Notes: generated by a model not told the origin, from the letters alone. Shown: positions 1 through 7,818, counted from the stretch's first letter. The stretch is DNA of 21,277 bases from ZC4RG17 sp036259475 (GCA_036259475.1 DATABS010000054.1:1-21277); one strand, 5' to 3'. Numbers and translations: made by a program.

Positions 1-5
1 CGCTC

Positions 6-21
6 GCACGCTATGGCGTGC
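6..21 (-). terminator. Possible terminator hairpin after the sulfotransferase-like gene
   Basis: A perfect 6-bp inverted repeat (GCACGC, loop TATG, GCGTGC) lies 25 bases beyond the stop codon of the leftmost minus-strand gene. No run of T follows it on the minus strand, so it would be an atypical intrinsic terminator. It may also be chance in GC-rich DNA. The rest of bases 1-45 shows nothing else recognisable. Confidence 0.25.
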
Positions 22-45
22 AAACGGTGCGCGAAAACGGGATTG

Positions 46-768
46 TCAGGGGGTGATGGCGTATGCCAGCAACCGTTCGTAGAGCGGGACGGCGCGGGCT
101 ATCAGGGGCTGGAGGTCGTCGGGCGCCTCCTCGTCCCTGGGGCGGTAGGGAGCGAATCCGGTCGAGCGGTGCACGCTGTCGTACCAGTACGGCGCCCAGA
201 CCCCGTCCTCGGGAACCGGTCCGGCCTCCCACGACAGCATCGCCTGGTCGAAAGGTATACCGATCCTCTCACACAGTTGTTCGAGGACGGATTGGGGGTC
301 GGTCAGCACCAGGCTCGAGTCGAGAACCAGCGGATCGGCGCCGTCCGCCAGGATCCAATCCAACAAATCGATCTGCATCGGGAGCCCGGTCATGTCGAGG
401 TCGGGATTCGGAACCTGCTTGATGAACGAGCGAAGCATCTCGGCCGGGTGGCGGGTGAGGATCACGTTGTGCAATTCGGAGAGGAACGCCCGGTCGAGAC
501 CCTCGAGGTGCCGGGCCATGTTCTTGAAGAACGCCACCGGGGTGGGTACCGGTCCGAGGATCACGTCGCGCACCACCCGTTCGCCGTCGGTGTCCTGAGC
601 GGCCAGCACCTCTTCCCGGCCGGGGTGGTCGATTGCGAAGCGCTCCAGGGAGTAGGCGTAGAGGGGTTCGTCGACCACGGTTGTGTCGGGGCGTTGGCGA
701 AACGAGTACATGAGAGCGGTGGAGACGTTGCGCGGGCCCGACCACAGTGAGATGCGTGTGACGGTCAC
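46..768 (-). CDS. Sulfotransferase-like P-loop protein paired with an aminotransferase
   Basis: This 240-residue cytoplasmic protein has the two sequence marks of PAPS-dependent sulfotransferases. Near the N-terminus, WSGPRNVSTALMYSF (about residues 9-23) fits the 5'-phosphosulfate-binding loop. VILTRHPAEMLRSF (about 102-115) fits the 3'-phosphate-binding segment, with R106 and S114. No signal peptide or membrane segment is seen. Its ATG start shares a 4-base overlap with the stop codon of the upstream aminotransferase (765-768), so the two are almost certainly translationally coupled. As I recall, plant proteins named branched-chain aminotransferase-like join related domains in one chain, which would support a joint role. 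The acceptor is unknown. True sulfotransfer is an inference; the fold could serve another nucleotide-dependent role. Confidence 0.8.
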   Translation of the reverse strand: MTVTRISLWSGPRNVSTALMYSFRQRPDTTVVDEPLYAYSLERFAIDHPGREEVLAAQDTDGERVVRDVILGPVPTPVAFFKNMARHLEGLDRAFLSELHNVILTRHPAEMLRSFIKQVPNPDLDMTGLPMQIDLLDWILADGADPLVLDSSLVLTDPQSVLEQLCERIGIPFDQAMLSWEAGPVPEDGVWAPYWYDSVHRSTGFAPYRPRDEEAPDDLQPLIARAVPLYERLLAYAITP

Positions 769-1676
769 GAGGCCACCGACCGCTCTACCGCCTTCTCGTA
801 CAGGCCGCGCATTCGAGCGGTCATCGGGCCCTCACCGTCGGCGATCGAGCGGCCGTCCACCGAACGCACCGGTGTGAGACCTCCGAAGGTGCCGGTGACG
901 AACGCCTCGTCGGCCGAATAGACGTCGGTGAGAGAGAACGGCGCCTCGTAGGCGGGAATGCCGGCCCGCCGCGCCTCGTCGAGAACCACACCCCGGGTGA
1001 TCCCGTGGAGGTTGTAATGCCCGGTCGACGTCCACAGTTCCTGCTGCTTGACGATGAAGAAGTTGGTTGCGTTGCATGTGGCGACCGCTCCGGTCGGGTC
1101 GAGCATCAAGGCCTCGTCGGCTCCCGCCTCGCTTGCCTGGATCAGGGCGATGACTTCATGCAGTTTGGAATGGCTGTTGAGCCGCTGGTCGAGGGTGTCG
1201 GGTGGCGGACGGCGCACGGTGGAGGTGAAAAGGCTGACCCCACGGCGGGTGACCTCCGGGTCAGCCCGCTTGTGCTCGGCGATGATCACGATCGTCGCCC
1301 CCGAAACGAGGTTGGAAGGGTGCTGGGAGGGCGTCGACTTGGTGCCGCGGCTCACCATGAGACGGACGTGCACGTCGTCGCGCATGTCGTTGCGGCGCAC
1401 CGTCTCATACAGCGCCCCGGTCACCTCCGCGGGCGTCATCTCCAGGTCGATGCGGGTGGCGGCCGATGCCTGGAACAGGCGGTCGAGGTGACGGTCGAGG
1501 AAGGCGAAGCGGCCCCGATGGAGACGGAGCCCCTCCCAGATGCCGTCTCCCACGAGGAAGGCGCTGTCGAATACCGACACCCGGGCCTCGGAACGGGGAT
1601 AGAAATCCCCGTTGATGTATATCTCGACGTTGTCGTTTCGCTCGTCCGGGACGGCGGCGTGAGTTCCGGCGGCCAT
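765..1676 (-). CDS. Class IV PLP aminotransferase (branched-chain / D-amino-acid aminotransferase-like)
   Basis: This 303-residue protein has the fold-type IV layout: an N-terminal segment with INGDFYPR and VFDSAFLVGDGIWEGLR (about 21-52), then DEALMLDPTGAVATCNATNFF (about 187-207), GITRGVVLDEAR (about 225-236) and a C-terminal DEAFVTGTFGGLTPV segment. Such enzymes transfer amino groups between amino acids and 2-oxo acids, or cleave aminodeoxychorismate. The likely Schiff-base region reads LNSHSKLHEVIALIQA; its only lysine is K171, which an ungapped comparison puts four residues later than in classical members. The activity is therefore uncertain. The ATG has no Shine-Dalgarno sequence but has TATCGT seven bases upstream, fitting a leaderless start. 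It follows the P450 after 43 bases and overlaps the sulfotransferase-like gene by four. Confidence 0.88.
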   Translation of the reverse strand: MAAGTHAAVPDERNDNVEIYINGDFYPRSEARVSVFDSAFLVGDGIWEGLRLHRGRFAFLDRHLDRLFQASAATRIDLEMTPAEVTGALYETVRRNDMRDDVHVRLMVSRGTKSTPSQHPSNLVSGATIVIIAEHKRADPEVTRRGVSLFTSTVRRPPPDTLDQRLNSHSKLHEVIALIQASEAGADEALMLDPTGAVATCNATNFFIVKQQELWTSTGHYNLHGITRGVVLDEARRAGIPAYEAPFSLTDVYSADEAFVTGTFGGLTPVRSVDGRSIADGEGPMTARMRGLYEKAVERSVAS

Positions 1677-1683
1677 AGGCGGG

Positions 1684-1689
1684 ACGATA
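1684..1689 (-). promoter_or_regulatory. Candidate -10 hexamer (TATCGT) for a leaderless aminotransferase mRNA
   Basis: On the minus strand TATCGT ends seven bases before the aminotransferase ATG, and no Shine-Dalgarno sequence lies between. This matches the TAnnnT spacing known for leaderless actinobacterial transcripts. It would let the aminotransferase/sulfotransferase pair be expressed separately from the P450. No clear -35 is seen. Confidence 0.4.
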
Positions 1690-1719
1690 GTGGAGGGCCG
1701 GCACGGCGCTCGCGGGAGG

Positions 1720-3000
1720 CTACTTGAGGGTGACCTTCACCGGCAGCGACTTGATCCCGTTGATGAAGTTGGAGCGCAGGCGGGTGGGGGAACCGGTGAT
1801 CTCGATCGACGACACCCTCGCCAGCAGTTCCTCCAGCACCACCCGGACCTCGAGACGGGCCAGCCACGCCCCCAGACACAGGTGACGCCCCGACCCGAAA
1901 GCCAGATGATCGTTGGGCTCCCGGGTCATCTGAAACGTGAACGGCCGGTCGAAGACCGAGTCGTCGTAGTTCCCCGACGGGTACCACATCACCACCTTGT
2001 CGCCCTGGCGGATGTGGGTCCCTTTCAGTTCGGTGTCGGTGGTGGCGGTGCGGCGGAAATGCATCGTCACCGACGCGGCCCGGAGGATCTCCTCGGTCGC
2101 CGATGCGGACAGGCCCGCCGGGTCGGCCGCCAGCCGGGCGAGCTGGTCGGGATGGCCGCCCAGAAAGCGGAGGCCGTGGCTGATCGTGTGCCGGGTCGTC
2201 TCGTTCCCGGCGACGATCAGAAGGGCGAAAAAATTCTTGAACTCGAGGTCGGTGAGAGGCTCCGCGCCATCGGCGGTCTGCAGCATGCCCGAGATGACGT
2301 CGTCGGTGGGCTTGGCTCTCCGCTCCATCGCCGCTTCCTCGGCGTAACGGAACACCTCCAGGGCGGCCGGGCTCCGGAACGGGAGCAGGCGGTACTCCTC
2401 GGTGTCGTCGCGGTCGACCACGAAATCGGCGAAGTCCGGGTCGGTATTGGCGATCATCCGGTCACCCCACTCGACGAGGAGATCGGCATCTGACTCCGGC
2501 ACCCCGAGCAGCCGGGACATCAAGCGGATCGGCAGTTCCTGGGCGATCTCGGCCACGAAGTCGAACTCACCCAACGACAGCGCCCGGTCGAGCACCTCGC
2601 CGGCCAGGAGACGGAAGGCGTCCTCGTAGGTGGCCACCACCCGGGGGGTGAAGCCCTTCTGGACGAGTCGCCGCAGACGGGCGTGCTCGGGCGGGTCGTG
2701 CTCCATCATCGTTCGGCGGTGGAACATCTCCTCGTCGTCCATCTCCTCCAGCCGGATGCCCTTGGTGACGGTGAAGGTCCTCCATTCCCGGCTCACCTCG
2801 ACGATGTCGTCGTAGCGCGTGACGGCCCAGAATCCGGCCCCGTCGGCCTCGTCGATCCAGGCCACCGGGTCCTCCCGGCGCAGGCGGGCGAAGGCGGCAT
2901 GGGGGACGGCCCGGACGAAGGCGTCGTGGGAGGTGAGGTCGGCGTACTCGTCACCCAGATCGGCGTGGAGGGTGTTCTCGACGATGACGGACTCGCTCAT
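1720..3000 (-). CDS. Cytochrome P450, CYP125/CYP142-like
   Basis: This 426-residue soluble heme monooxygenase has the oxygen-activating I-helix motif AGNETT (about 264-269), the K-helix EILR (E304, R307) and the heme loop FGSGRHLCLG (368-377) with C375 as thiolate ligand. The segment VMWYPSGNYDDSVFDRPFTF (about 337-356) resembles mycobacterial CYP125/CYP142/CYP124 enzymes, which hydroxylate methyl-branched chains such as steroid side chains. The start is the ATG at 3000, because AGGAGG lies seven bases upstream; an earlier in-frame start at 3054 has no such site and would place the operator inside the gene. It needs an external electron donor, and the ferredoxin at 7854 is the obvious candidate. 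A 17-base element shared with the livJ promoter lies 33-49 bases upstream, implying co-regulation with the transporter. The true substrate is unknown. Confidence 0.93.
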   Translation of the reverse strand: MSESVIVENTLHADLGDEYADLTSHDAFVRAVPHAAFARLRREDPVAWIDEADGAGFWAVTRYDDIVEVSREWRTFTVTKGIRLEEMDDEEMFHRRTMMEHDPPEHARLRRLVQKGFTPRVVATYEDAFRLLAGEVLDRALSLGEFDFVAEIAQELPIRLMSRLLGVPESDADLLVEWGDRMIANTDPDFADFVVDRDDTEEYRLLPFRSPAALEVFRYAEEAAMERRAKPTDDVISGMLQTADGAEPLTDLEFKNFFALLIVAGNETTRHTISHGLRFLGGHPDQLARLAADPAGLSASATEEILRAASVTMHFRRTATTDTELKGTHIRQGDKVVMWYPSGNYDDSVFDRPFTFQMTREPNDHLAFGSGRHLCLGAWLARLEVRVVLEELLARVSSIEITGSPTRLRSNFINGIKSLPVKVTLK

Positions 3001-3032
3001 GCACGTCCTCCTGGAATAGGAGCCGGGGAATA

Positions 3033-3049
3033 GTTCGGAACCTAACGAT
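3033..3049 (-). promoter_or_regulatory. Operator-like element upstream of the P450 gene
   Basis: Read on the minus strand the site is ATCGTTAGGTTCCGAAC. It matches 15 of 17 bases of the site at 7802-7818 in the livJ/ferredoxin intergenic region. It is an imperfect inverted repeat (GTTAGG/CCGAAC) and sits just before TATTCC, a weak -10, with TTGGTA a possible -35. A repressor bound here would cover the spacer. A TetR-like regulator is plausible, but none is encoded in the window. Confidence 0.7.
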
Positions 3050-3078
3050 ACCAACGGCCATCTTTCACGGCAGGCGGG

Positions 3079-4881
3079 TCAGTCCTCTCCCAGGTAGGCA
3101 CTCTTGACGGCGGCGTCCTGGCGGACCACATGCGGAGGTCCGGCGGCGATCAGCTCGCCATGATCGAGCACGTAGACACGATCACAGATACTCACGATGA
3201 AGTGGAGGTCGTGGTCGATGACGAGGACGCCGGCGCCGATCGACGCCGCTGTTGCCCGGACGAAGTCGACCATCTCAGCCGACTCCGTCTCTCCCATACC
3301 CGAGGTGGGCTCGTCGAGCAGCAGGAAGTCGGGGCCGGCGGCGGCTGCCCTCGCCAGTTCCAACCGCCGTTGGTTCCCGTAATCGAGGGCCGATGCCTTC
3401 CGGTCTCGAAGCTCCCACAGTCCTGCCGCCGCCAGGAGTGCGTCGATGTCAGGCACTTGCCGCCCCTGGGCTGCCGACGCCATATGGGCCACGGCTACGT
3501 TTTCCGCCACGCTGAGGCCACGGAACAGGCGCAGGTTTTGGAACGTCCTCCCGATCCCGGCTCGGGCGAGTTCGTCGGGCGCGAGGTCGGTGACGTCCTC
3601 ACCGCCGAGGACCACCGTCCCCTCGTGGTCGGCGACGAGTCCGCTGACGGCGTTGATCAAGGTGGTCTTGCCGGCCCCGTTGGGTCCGATCAGTCCCACG
3701 ATCTCTCCTTGCTCCACTTCGATCGAGACATCGGCCAGCGCCCGGAAGCCGTTGAAGACCACGCCGAGATCGACCGTGCGGAGCGTGGAGTCGCCCGTGG
3801 CGGGGTTTGCCACCTCAGGCGGCGGTGCCACTTGCTCCTCGCGGCGGGGCAGCCACCGCCTGAGCCAATGGTCGAGTTCCCTGTCCTCCAGGAGCCCCTT
3901 GGGCCGGAGCAACATGAAACCCAACATGGCGCCGCCCAGGAACAGGTCGGAGAGGTTGGGTCGGAGCAGCCATTCGAGGCCGGGGACGGTCACGTCGTCT
4001 CCGGAGATGACGCGGGTGATCTCGGTCCCGGCTGTTATGGCCACGACTCCGAGCATCGATCCGGTGACCGACAGGCGCCCGCCGACGATCAGCATGGCCA
4101 GTGTGACCAGGGTGTAGTCGAAGTAGAAGAAGGAAGGGGTCATCGAACCCAAGGCCCTCACCCTGAGCACGGCGCCGATGGCGATGATTCCGACGCTCAG
4201 TAGGAGCGCAACCATCTGCGGGCGGATGCGGTTGATGCCCACCGAGGCCGCCGCCACGTCGTCTTCCCGGGTGGCGTGAGCGAGGCGACCGGTTTTCGAC
4301 TCGGCGAACCAGCGGGCGGCGAGGATGGAAGCCAAGAGCGTAACGATGATCGGCAGCCGTCCCTCGAGACGGGGGATGAAACCGAGGCCGCCGCCGCCGT
4401 CGGTGAGGTCCGTCCAGTTGAGGGCTATCTCGTGGGTCACGAAGAGAAAGGCGAGGGTGATCATCGTGGCGGCCACGGCGCCCGACGTGGCTCCCGAACG
4501 CACGAGCGCCAGCCCGACTATCACGCCGACGATGAGGGTGAGCCCGACGGCCAGCACCGTGGCCGCGACGGTGGATGTCTCCACCTCGGCCAGCCCCAGG
4601 GGAGCGTCGGGAATCTGGAGGAGCTTGCGGCTCATGGGCATGGTCAGCAACGCCACCACGTAGCCGGCATAGGCGCCGAAGGCGGGATGCCCGAACGACA
4701 GAATCCCGGTGTTGCCGATGAAGACCTGAAGGCCGATCACCACGATGGCGTTGATGAGCATCTGAGTCACGAGAGTCTCCGTCGAGGAGGTTCCCAGTGC
4801 GGCGGCACCGAGTGCTATCCCCACCATCCCGCCCCACAGGAGCAGCGATCCGACGGTCGGGGCCAGGAATCTGTCTCTCAC
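3079..4881 (-). CDS. livMG: Fused branched-chain amino acid-type ABC transporter permease-ATPase (LivM-LivG)
   Basis: This 600-residue protein joins two subunits that are usually separate. Residues 1 to about 335 form a LivM-type permease with many hydrophobic segments and the family motif IGNTGILSFGHPAFGAYAGY (about 55-74). After a proline-rich linker, residues 367-600 form a LivG-type ATPase: Walker A GPNGAGKT (399-406), Q-loop Q448, divergent signature LDYGNQRR (499-506; many LivG proteins also lack canonical LSGGQ), Walker B FLLLDEP (519-525) and H-loop H557. I chose the GTG start at 4881 because GAGGAAGG lies upstream and it overlaps the livH stop as GTGA; the longer reading to 4998 only shadows livH. 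The first half sits in the cytoplasmic membrane. The family carries leucine/isoleucine/valine, but also amides, urea and aromatic or other small organics. Confidence 0.93.
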   Translation of the reverse strand: MRDRFLAPTVGSLLLWGGMVGIALGAAALGTSSTETLVTQMLINAIVVIGLQVFIGNTGILSFGHPAFGAYAGYVVALLTMPMSRKLLQIPDAPLGLAEVETSTVAATVLAVGLTLIVGVIVGLALVRSGATSGAVAATMITLAFLFVTHEIALNWTDLTDGGGGLGFIPRLEGRLPIIVTLLASILAARWFAESKTGRLAHATREDDVAAASVGINRIRPQMVALLLSVGIIAIGAVLRVRALGSMTPSFFYFDYTLVTLAMLIVGGRLSVTGSMLGVVAITAGTEITRVISGDDVTVPGLEWLLRPNLSDLFLGGAMLGFMLLRPKGLLEDRELDHWLRRWLPRREEQVAPPPEVANPATGDSTLRTVDLGVVFNGFRALADVSIEVEQGEIVGLIGPNGAGKTTLINAVSGLVADHEGTVVLGGEDVTDLAPDELARAGIGRTFQNLRLFRGLSVAENVAVAHMASAAQGRQVPDIDALLAAAGLWELRDRKASALDYGNQRRLELARAAAAGPDFLLLDEPTSGMGETESAEMVDFVRATAASIGAGVLVIDHDLHFIVSICDRVYVLDHGELIAAGPPHVVRQDAAVKSAYLGED

Positions 4882-5768
4882 ACCCGTTCGGCCTTCCTCG
4901 AGGTGAGAAGACCCTCGGGACGGAAGATGAACAGGAGCGCGATGAGCCCGAACACGGCGGCGTCGGTCAACCCGGAGAGGGAGTTGGGCAGGATCCACGC
5001 CCGGAACAGCGACTCGGCCACCCCGAGGGCGAAACCCCCCAGGACCGCGCCCTCCAGACGCCCCAGACCGCCGATGATGGCAGCGAGGAGTCCCGGCAGC
5101 AGGATGTTGAGGCCCATGTCGGGTTCAGCCTGACCGCGGCGCACCAGGATCAGGGCGGCGGCGATTCCGGCGAGAAGGCCGGCCAGAGCGAACGCTCCCG
5201 AGATGACGCGGTCGGCACGGGCGCCCATCAGACGGGCGGCGTCGAAGTCCTCGGCGGCGGCCCGAAGCGCCAGTCCGAACATCGTTCGGCGCAACAGATA
5301 CCACGTGCCGGCCAACGTGACGAGCGTCACCCCGATGACCACCACGTCATAGGTCTCGAGGGCGAGGGGACCCAGTCGAACGGTGTCGAAGATCCAGTCC
5401 GGACGACGGAACTGACGCGGCGTGGTCGATACCCACATGCTGAAAGCAGCCCGAACGAGGACGGCGATGCCGAACGAGGTGAGGAGCAGTGTGAAGTCGT
5501 CGGCTTGGCGGACGCGGCGAAAACCCACTGCCTCGATGGCGATCGATGTCAGGGTCGCCGCCCCCACCGCCACGAGAGCCAGCGCCCACCACGGCAGCCC
5601 TAGAAGGGCCAGTCCGAACACGGCATAGGCGGCGACGGTCACCGGCTCCCCATGGGCGAAGTTGACGAGGTGCATGACGCCGAAGATCAGCGCCAGACCG
5701 AGGGCAAGAAGGGCGTACGCCGATCCTTGTCCCAGCCCGTCGACGACCTGTTGGGCTACCTCGATCAA
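4878..5768 (-). CDS. livH: Branched-chain amino acid-type ABC transporter permease LivH
   Basis: This 296-residue integral membrane protein is the second permease of the Liv-type importer. GLGQGSAYALLALGLALIFG followed by VMHLVNFAHGE (together about residues 12-42) is the classic LivH N-terminal signature, and repeated hydrophobic segments fill the rest. A conserved-looking FDAARLMGARADRVISGAFA stretch in the second half resembles the cytoplasmic loop that couples to the ATPase. The start is TTG at 5768: it gives the expected family N-terminus, lies six bases after the livF stop, and no better start is near. Its stop overlaps the livMG GTG by four bases, so the subunits should be made in step. 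Substrate specificity comes mainly from the binding protein. Confidence 0.93.
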   Translation of the reverse strand: MIEVAQQVVDGLGQGSAYALLALGLALIFGVMHLVNFAHGEPVTVAAYAVFGLALLGLPWWALALVAVGAATLTSIAIEAVGFRRVRQADDFTLLLTSFGIAVLVRAAFSMWVSTTPRQFRRPDWIFDTVRLGPLALETYDVVVIGVTLVTLAGTWYLLRRTMFGLALRAAAEDFDAARLMGARADRVISGAFALAGLLAGIAAALILVRRGQAEPDMGLNILLPGLLAAIIGGLGRLEGAVLGGFALGVAESLFRAWILPNSLSGLTDAAVFGLIALLFIFRPEGLLTSRKAERV

Positions 5769-5774
5769 GGCCGG

Positions 5775-6476
5775 CTAACCCCCGACGTATGACTCGAACA
5801 GGTCGGACCAGCGGGCGAAGTCTTCCTGAGACGCTTCGTCCACGAGGCGGCCTGTGCGCAGCATGTAGGCCCGGTCGGCGACGTCGAGGGCCTTCCTGGC
5901 GTTCTGTTCCACGACGAGCATCGTGGTGCCGTCGTCCCGGAGTCGCGCGACGAGCTGGAAGATCACTTTGACGAGAGCTGGCGCCAGGCCGAGCGAAGGC
6001 TCGTCCATGAGTATCAGGCGGGGACGGGTCATCAGTGCCCGGGCGACCGCCAGTTGCTGGGCCTGGCCACCCGACAGGTATCCGGCGGGAAGGGCCCTCT
6101 TCTCGCCCAGTACGGGAAAGATCTCCATCACCTCGGTGATCCTCCGACGGCGATCCCCGCTCGAGACGGTGATTCCCGCTACGAGAAGATTCTCCTCCAC
6201 CGTCAGGTCGGCAAAGATCCGCCGCCGCTCCGGCACCAGGGCGAGACCTCTCCGCAGCAGCTCGTCGGGGGGAAGGCGGGTGACGTCTTCGCCTCGATAC
6301 GAGACCGTTCCGGCCGCCGGACGCAACAGACCGGTGACTGACGACATCAACGTGGTCTTGCCGGCCCCGTTGGGCCCGATGAGGCACACGATCTCACCTT
6401 CGTCGACGTGGAGGCTCACGTCCCGCAGGGCGGTGATCGCCCCGTAGCGGGCTGTGAGCCCCTCGACGGCCAGCAT
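5775..6476 (-). CDS. livF: Branched-chain amino acid-type ABC transporter ATPase LivF
   Basis: This 233-residue protein is the second ATP-binding subunit of the importer and pairs with the ATPase half of LivMG. Walker A GPNGAGKT (34-41), the ABC signature LSGGQ (134-138), Walker B LILMDEP (154-160) and the H-loop position occupied by Q191 (VVEQNARKAL) are visible; the Q at the H-loop is common in LivF proteins. Length and N-terminus (MLAVEGLTARYG) match the family. It starts with ATG eight bases after the livJ stop and ends six bases before livH, consistent with a single operon. It acts at the inner face of the cytoplasmic membrane and supplies energy for uptake. Confidence 0.94.
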   Translation of the reverse strand: MLAVEGLTARYGAITALRDVSLHVDEGEIVCLIGPNGAGKTTLMSSVTGLLRPAAGTVSYRGEDVTRLPPDELLRRGLALVPERRRIFADLTVEENLLVAGITVSSGDRRRRITEVMEIFPVLGEKRALPAGYLSGGQAQQLAVARALMTRPRLILMDEPSLGLAPALVKVIFQLVARLRDDGTTMLVVEQNARKALDVADRAYMLRTGRLVDEASQEDFARWSDLFESYVGG

Positions 6477-6484
6477 CGGCGAGA

Positions 6485-7765
6485 TCAGCCCTCGCCGGGC
6501 GTGATGCTGCCGGCCAGCGTCGGTTCACCGTCCTGGATTTGGTGGATGAACACGGGCTTGATCGGGGTGCCCGTCGTACCGGCGTAGGTGACGGTCTCTG
6601 TCACGAGGTCCAGGTCCTCCGCCGACGAAATGGCGTCGATCAGCGCCTGAGCGTCGGTCGATCCCGCTTCGGCGTAGGCATTGGCCACGATCAAGACGGC
6701 GTCGGCGGCGAGGGTGCCGAAGCTGATCGTCTCCAGCGGTTCGCCCCGGGCCTCCTCGTAGGCGGCGAGGAACGCCTCCATGCGGGAGCCCTCTGAGGGA
6801 AACCCGTGAGTGGTGTAGTAGACGCCGTCGGCCACGTCGCCCGCCTCGATCACCGAGGTGGCGTCGAAGGAGTCCGCTCCGATGATCTCCGACTCGATGC
6901 CCGCTCCCCGTATCTGGCCGATCATCGTGCCGACGAAGGGCATGATGTTGGACGTGTAGATCACGTCGGGTGGGGTCTCGAGCGCCGCCAGTTGATTGAC
7001 CTGGGTCGAGTAGTCCTCGGCACCGAGTGAGTAGGTGTAGTCGGCCAGGACCTCACCGCCACCGGCCTCGAGGACCTCGCCAAAGATGCGCGGGTTCTGT
7101 TCGAAATAGGGGGCGTCAGGCGAGCTGAAGGTGACGGCTGTCTCCCAACCTTGTTCGAGGGCGAACTCGGCCGCCGCCGTCGCCTGAGCCGTGTCGTCGA
7201 ACGCGGTCAGGAAGGCGCCGATTGAGGAATCGGAGAGGACCTCTTCGGTAGAAGCGACGAAGATCACAGGGACCTGTTGGTTCACGGCCGTGAGCAATGG
7301 AAGTCCGAAGTCGCTGAACGGAGGGCCAAGGATGGCGTGGACGCCGGCGTCGAGCAGGTCCTGAGCGGCGCGCTGTGTCACCTCGGGGTCGCCCTGGATG
7401 TCCTCTACGATGACGTCGACGGGGGTGCCGTCGACGCCGCCCGAGCAGTTGATGAGCTCCGCCATGAACTCTGCCGCTTGAGATCCCGGCCCGTCGGCGT
7501 AACCGCCCACTTCGGACAAATCGGCGGCGTATCCGATGACGAGGGGGTCGCCCGACGGCTCCTGGCAGTCGTCGCCTGCCGCCAGGATGGCATCGACGTT
7601 CAGTTGGGCTCCCGTGTCGTCGCCGCCTTCGGTGGTGTCGGCGGCGGTTCCCCCGTTGCCACCCGTGGTGTCGTCTGTGGCTTCCCCGTCGCCGCAGGCG
7701 GTAGCCAGGAGGGCGAGGGCGGCGATCAGGGCGAACAGTCTTCTGAGCGTGCGAGTCGGTGCCAT
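6485..7765 (-). CDS. livJ: Liv-type ABC transporter substrate-binding lipoprotein
   Basis: The 426-residue product starts with a lipoprotein signal peptide: TRTLRRL, a hydrophobic core and the lipobox LATAC, making C24 the lipidated residue. A flexible Asp/Thr/Gly-rich linker (about 25-52) follows. From about residue 75 it is a periplasmic-binding fold of the Leu/Ile/Val type, with PLVIGYAADLSEVGGYADGP at the start and DLLDAGVHAILGPPFSDFGL further on. It would capture substrate outside the membrane and deliver it to LivH/LivMG. The ATG at 7765 is preferred because GGAGAGGAGA lies just upstream and the signal peptide begins there; the longer frame to 7870 runs through the promoter. It heads the operon and has a TATACT -10 and an operator-like palindrome upstream. 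The ligand cannot be read from sequence; the P450 nearby makes a hydrophobic one plausible. Confidence 0.92.
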   Translation of the reverse strand: MAPTRTLRRLFALIAALALLATACGDGEATDDTTGGNGGTAADTTEGGDDTGAQLNVDAILAAGDDCQEPSGDPLVIGYAADLSEVGGYADGPGSQAAEFMAELINCSGGVDGTPVDVIVEDIQGDPEVTQRAAQDLLDAGVHAILGPPFSDFGLPLLTAVNQQVPVIFVASTEEVLSDSSIGAFLTAFDDTAQATAAAEFALEQGWETAVTFSSPDAPYFEQNPRIFGEVLEAGGGEVLADYTYSLGAEDYSTQVNQLAALETPPDVIYTSNIMPFVGTMIGQIRGAGIESEIIGADSFDATSVIEAGDVADGVYYTTHGFPSEGSRMEAFLAAYEEARGEPLETISFGTLAADAVLIVANAYAEAGSTDAQALIDAISSAEDLDLVTETVTYAGTTGTPIKPVFIHQIQDGEPTLAGSITPGEG

Positions 7766-7793
7766 TGGTGTTCTCCTCTCCTGGGTCGCGGGG

Positions 7794-7799
7794 AGTATA
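7794..7799 (-). promoter_or_regulatory. -10 element (TATACT) of the livJ operon promoter
   Basis: TATACT on the minus strand matches five of six consensus bases. It is followed by a leader of roughly 20 bases with a good Shine-Dalgarno sequence before the livJ ATG. The operator-like palindrome lies immediately upstream of it, in the -10/-35 spacer. No convincing -35 hexamer is visible. Confidence 0.6.
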
Positions 7800-7801
7800 T
7801 G

Positions 7802-7818
7802 GTTCGGCACCGAACGAT
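7802..7818. promoter_or_regulatory. Operator-like palindrome between livJ and the ferredoxin gene
   Basis: GTTCGGCACCGAAC (7802-7815) is a perfect 6-bp inverted repeat with a CA spacer. Extended to 17 bases (through CGAT) it matches the site at 3033-3049 in 15 positions. It abuts the livJ -10 and lies about 39 bases before the ferredoxin start, so one bound regulator could control both divergent transcripts. Confidence 0.72.

Noticed and set aside
2706..2716. ATCGTTCGG half-site, also seen near 5280
   Set aside because: Both are within coding sequence (P450 and livH), have no second half and no promoter nearby.
3130..4203. Long open frame on the plus strand opposite livMG (357 codons), and similar ones at 9316-10458 and 16914-17762
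   Set aside because: The translations show no recognisable domain, are His/Arg/Gly-rich and lie opposite genes with clear motifs; such antisense frames are common in high-GC DNA.
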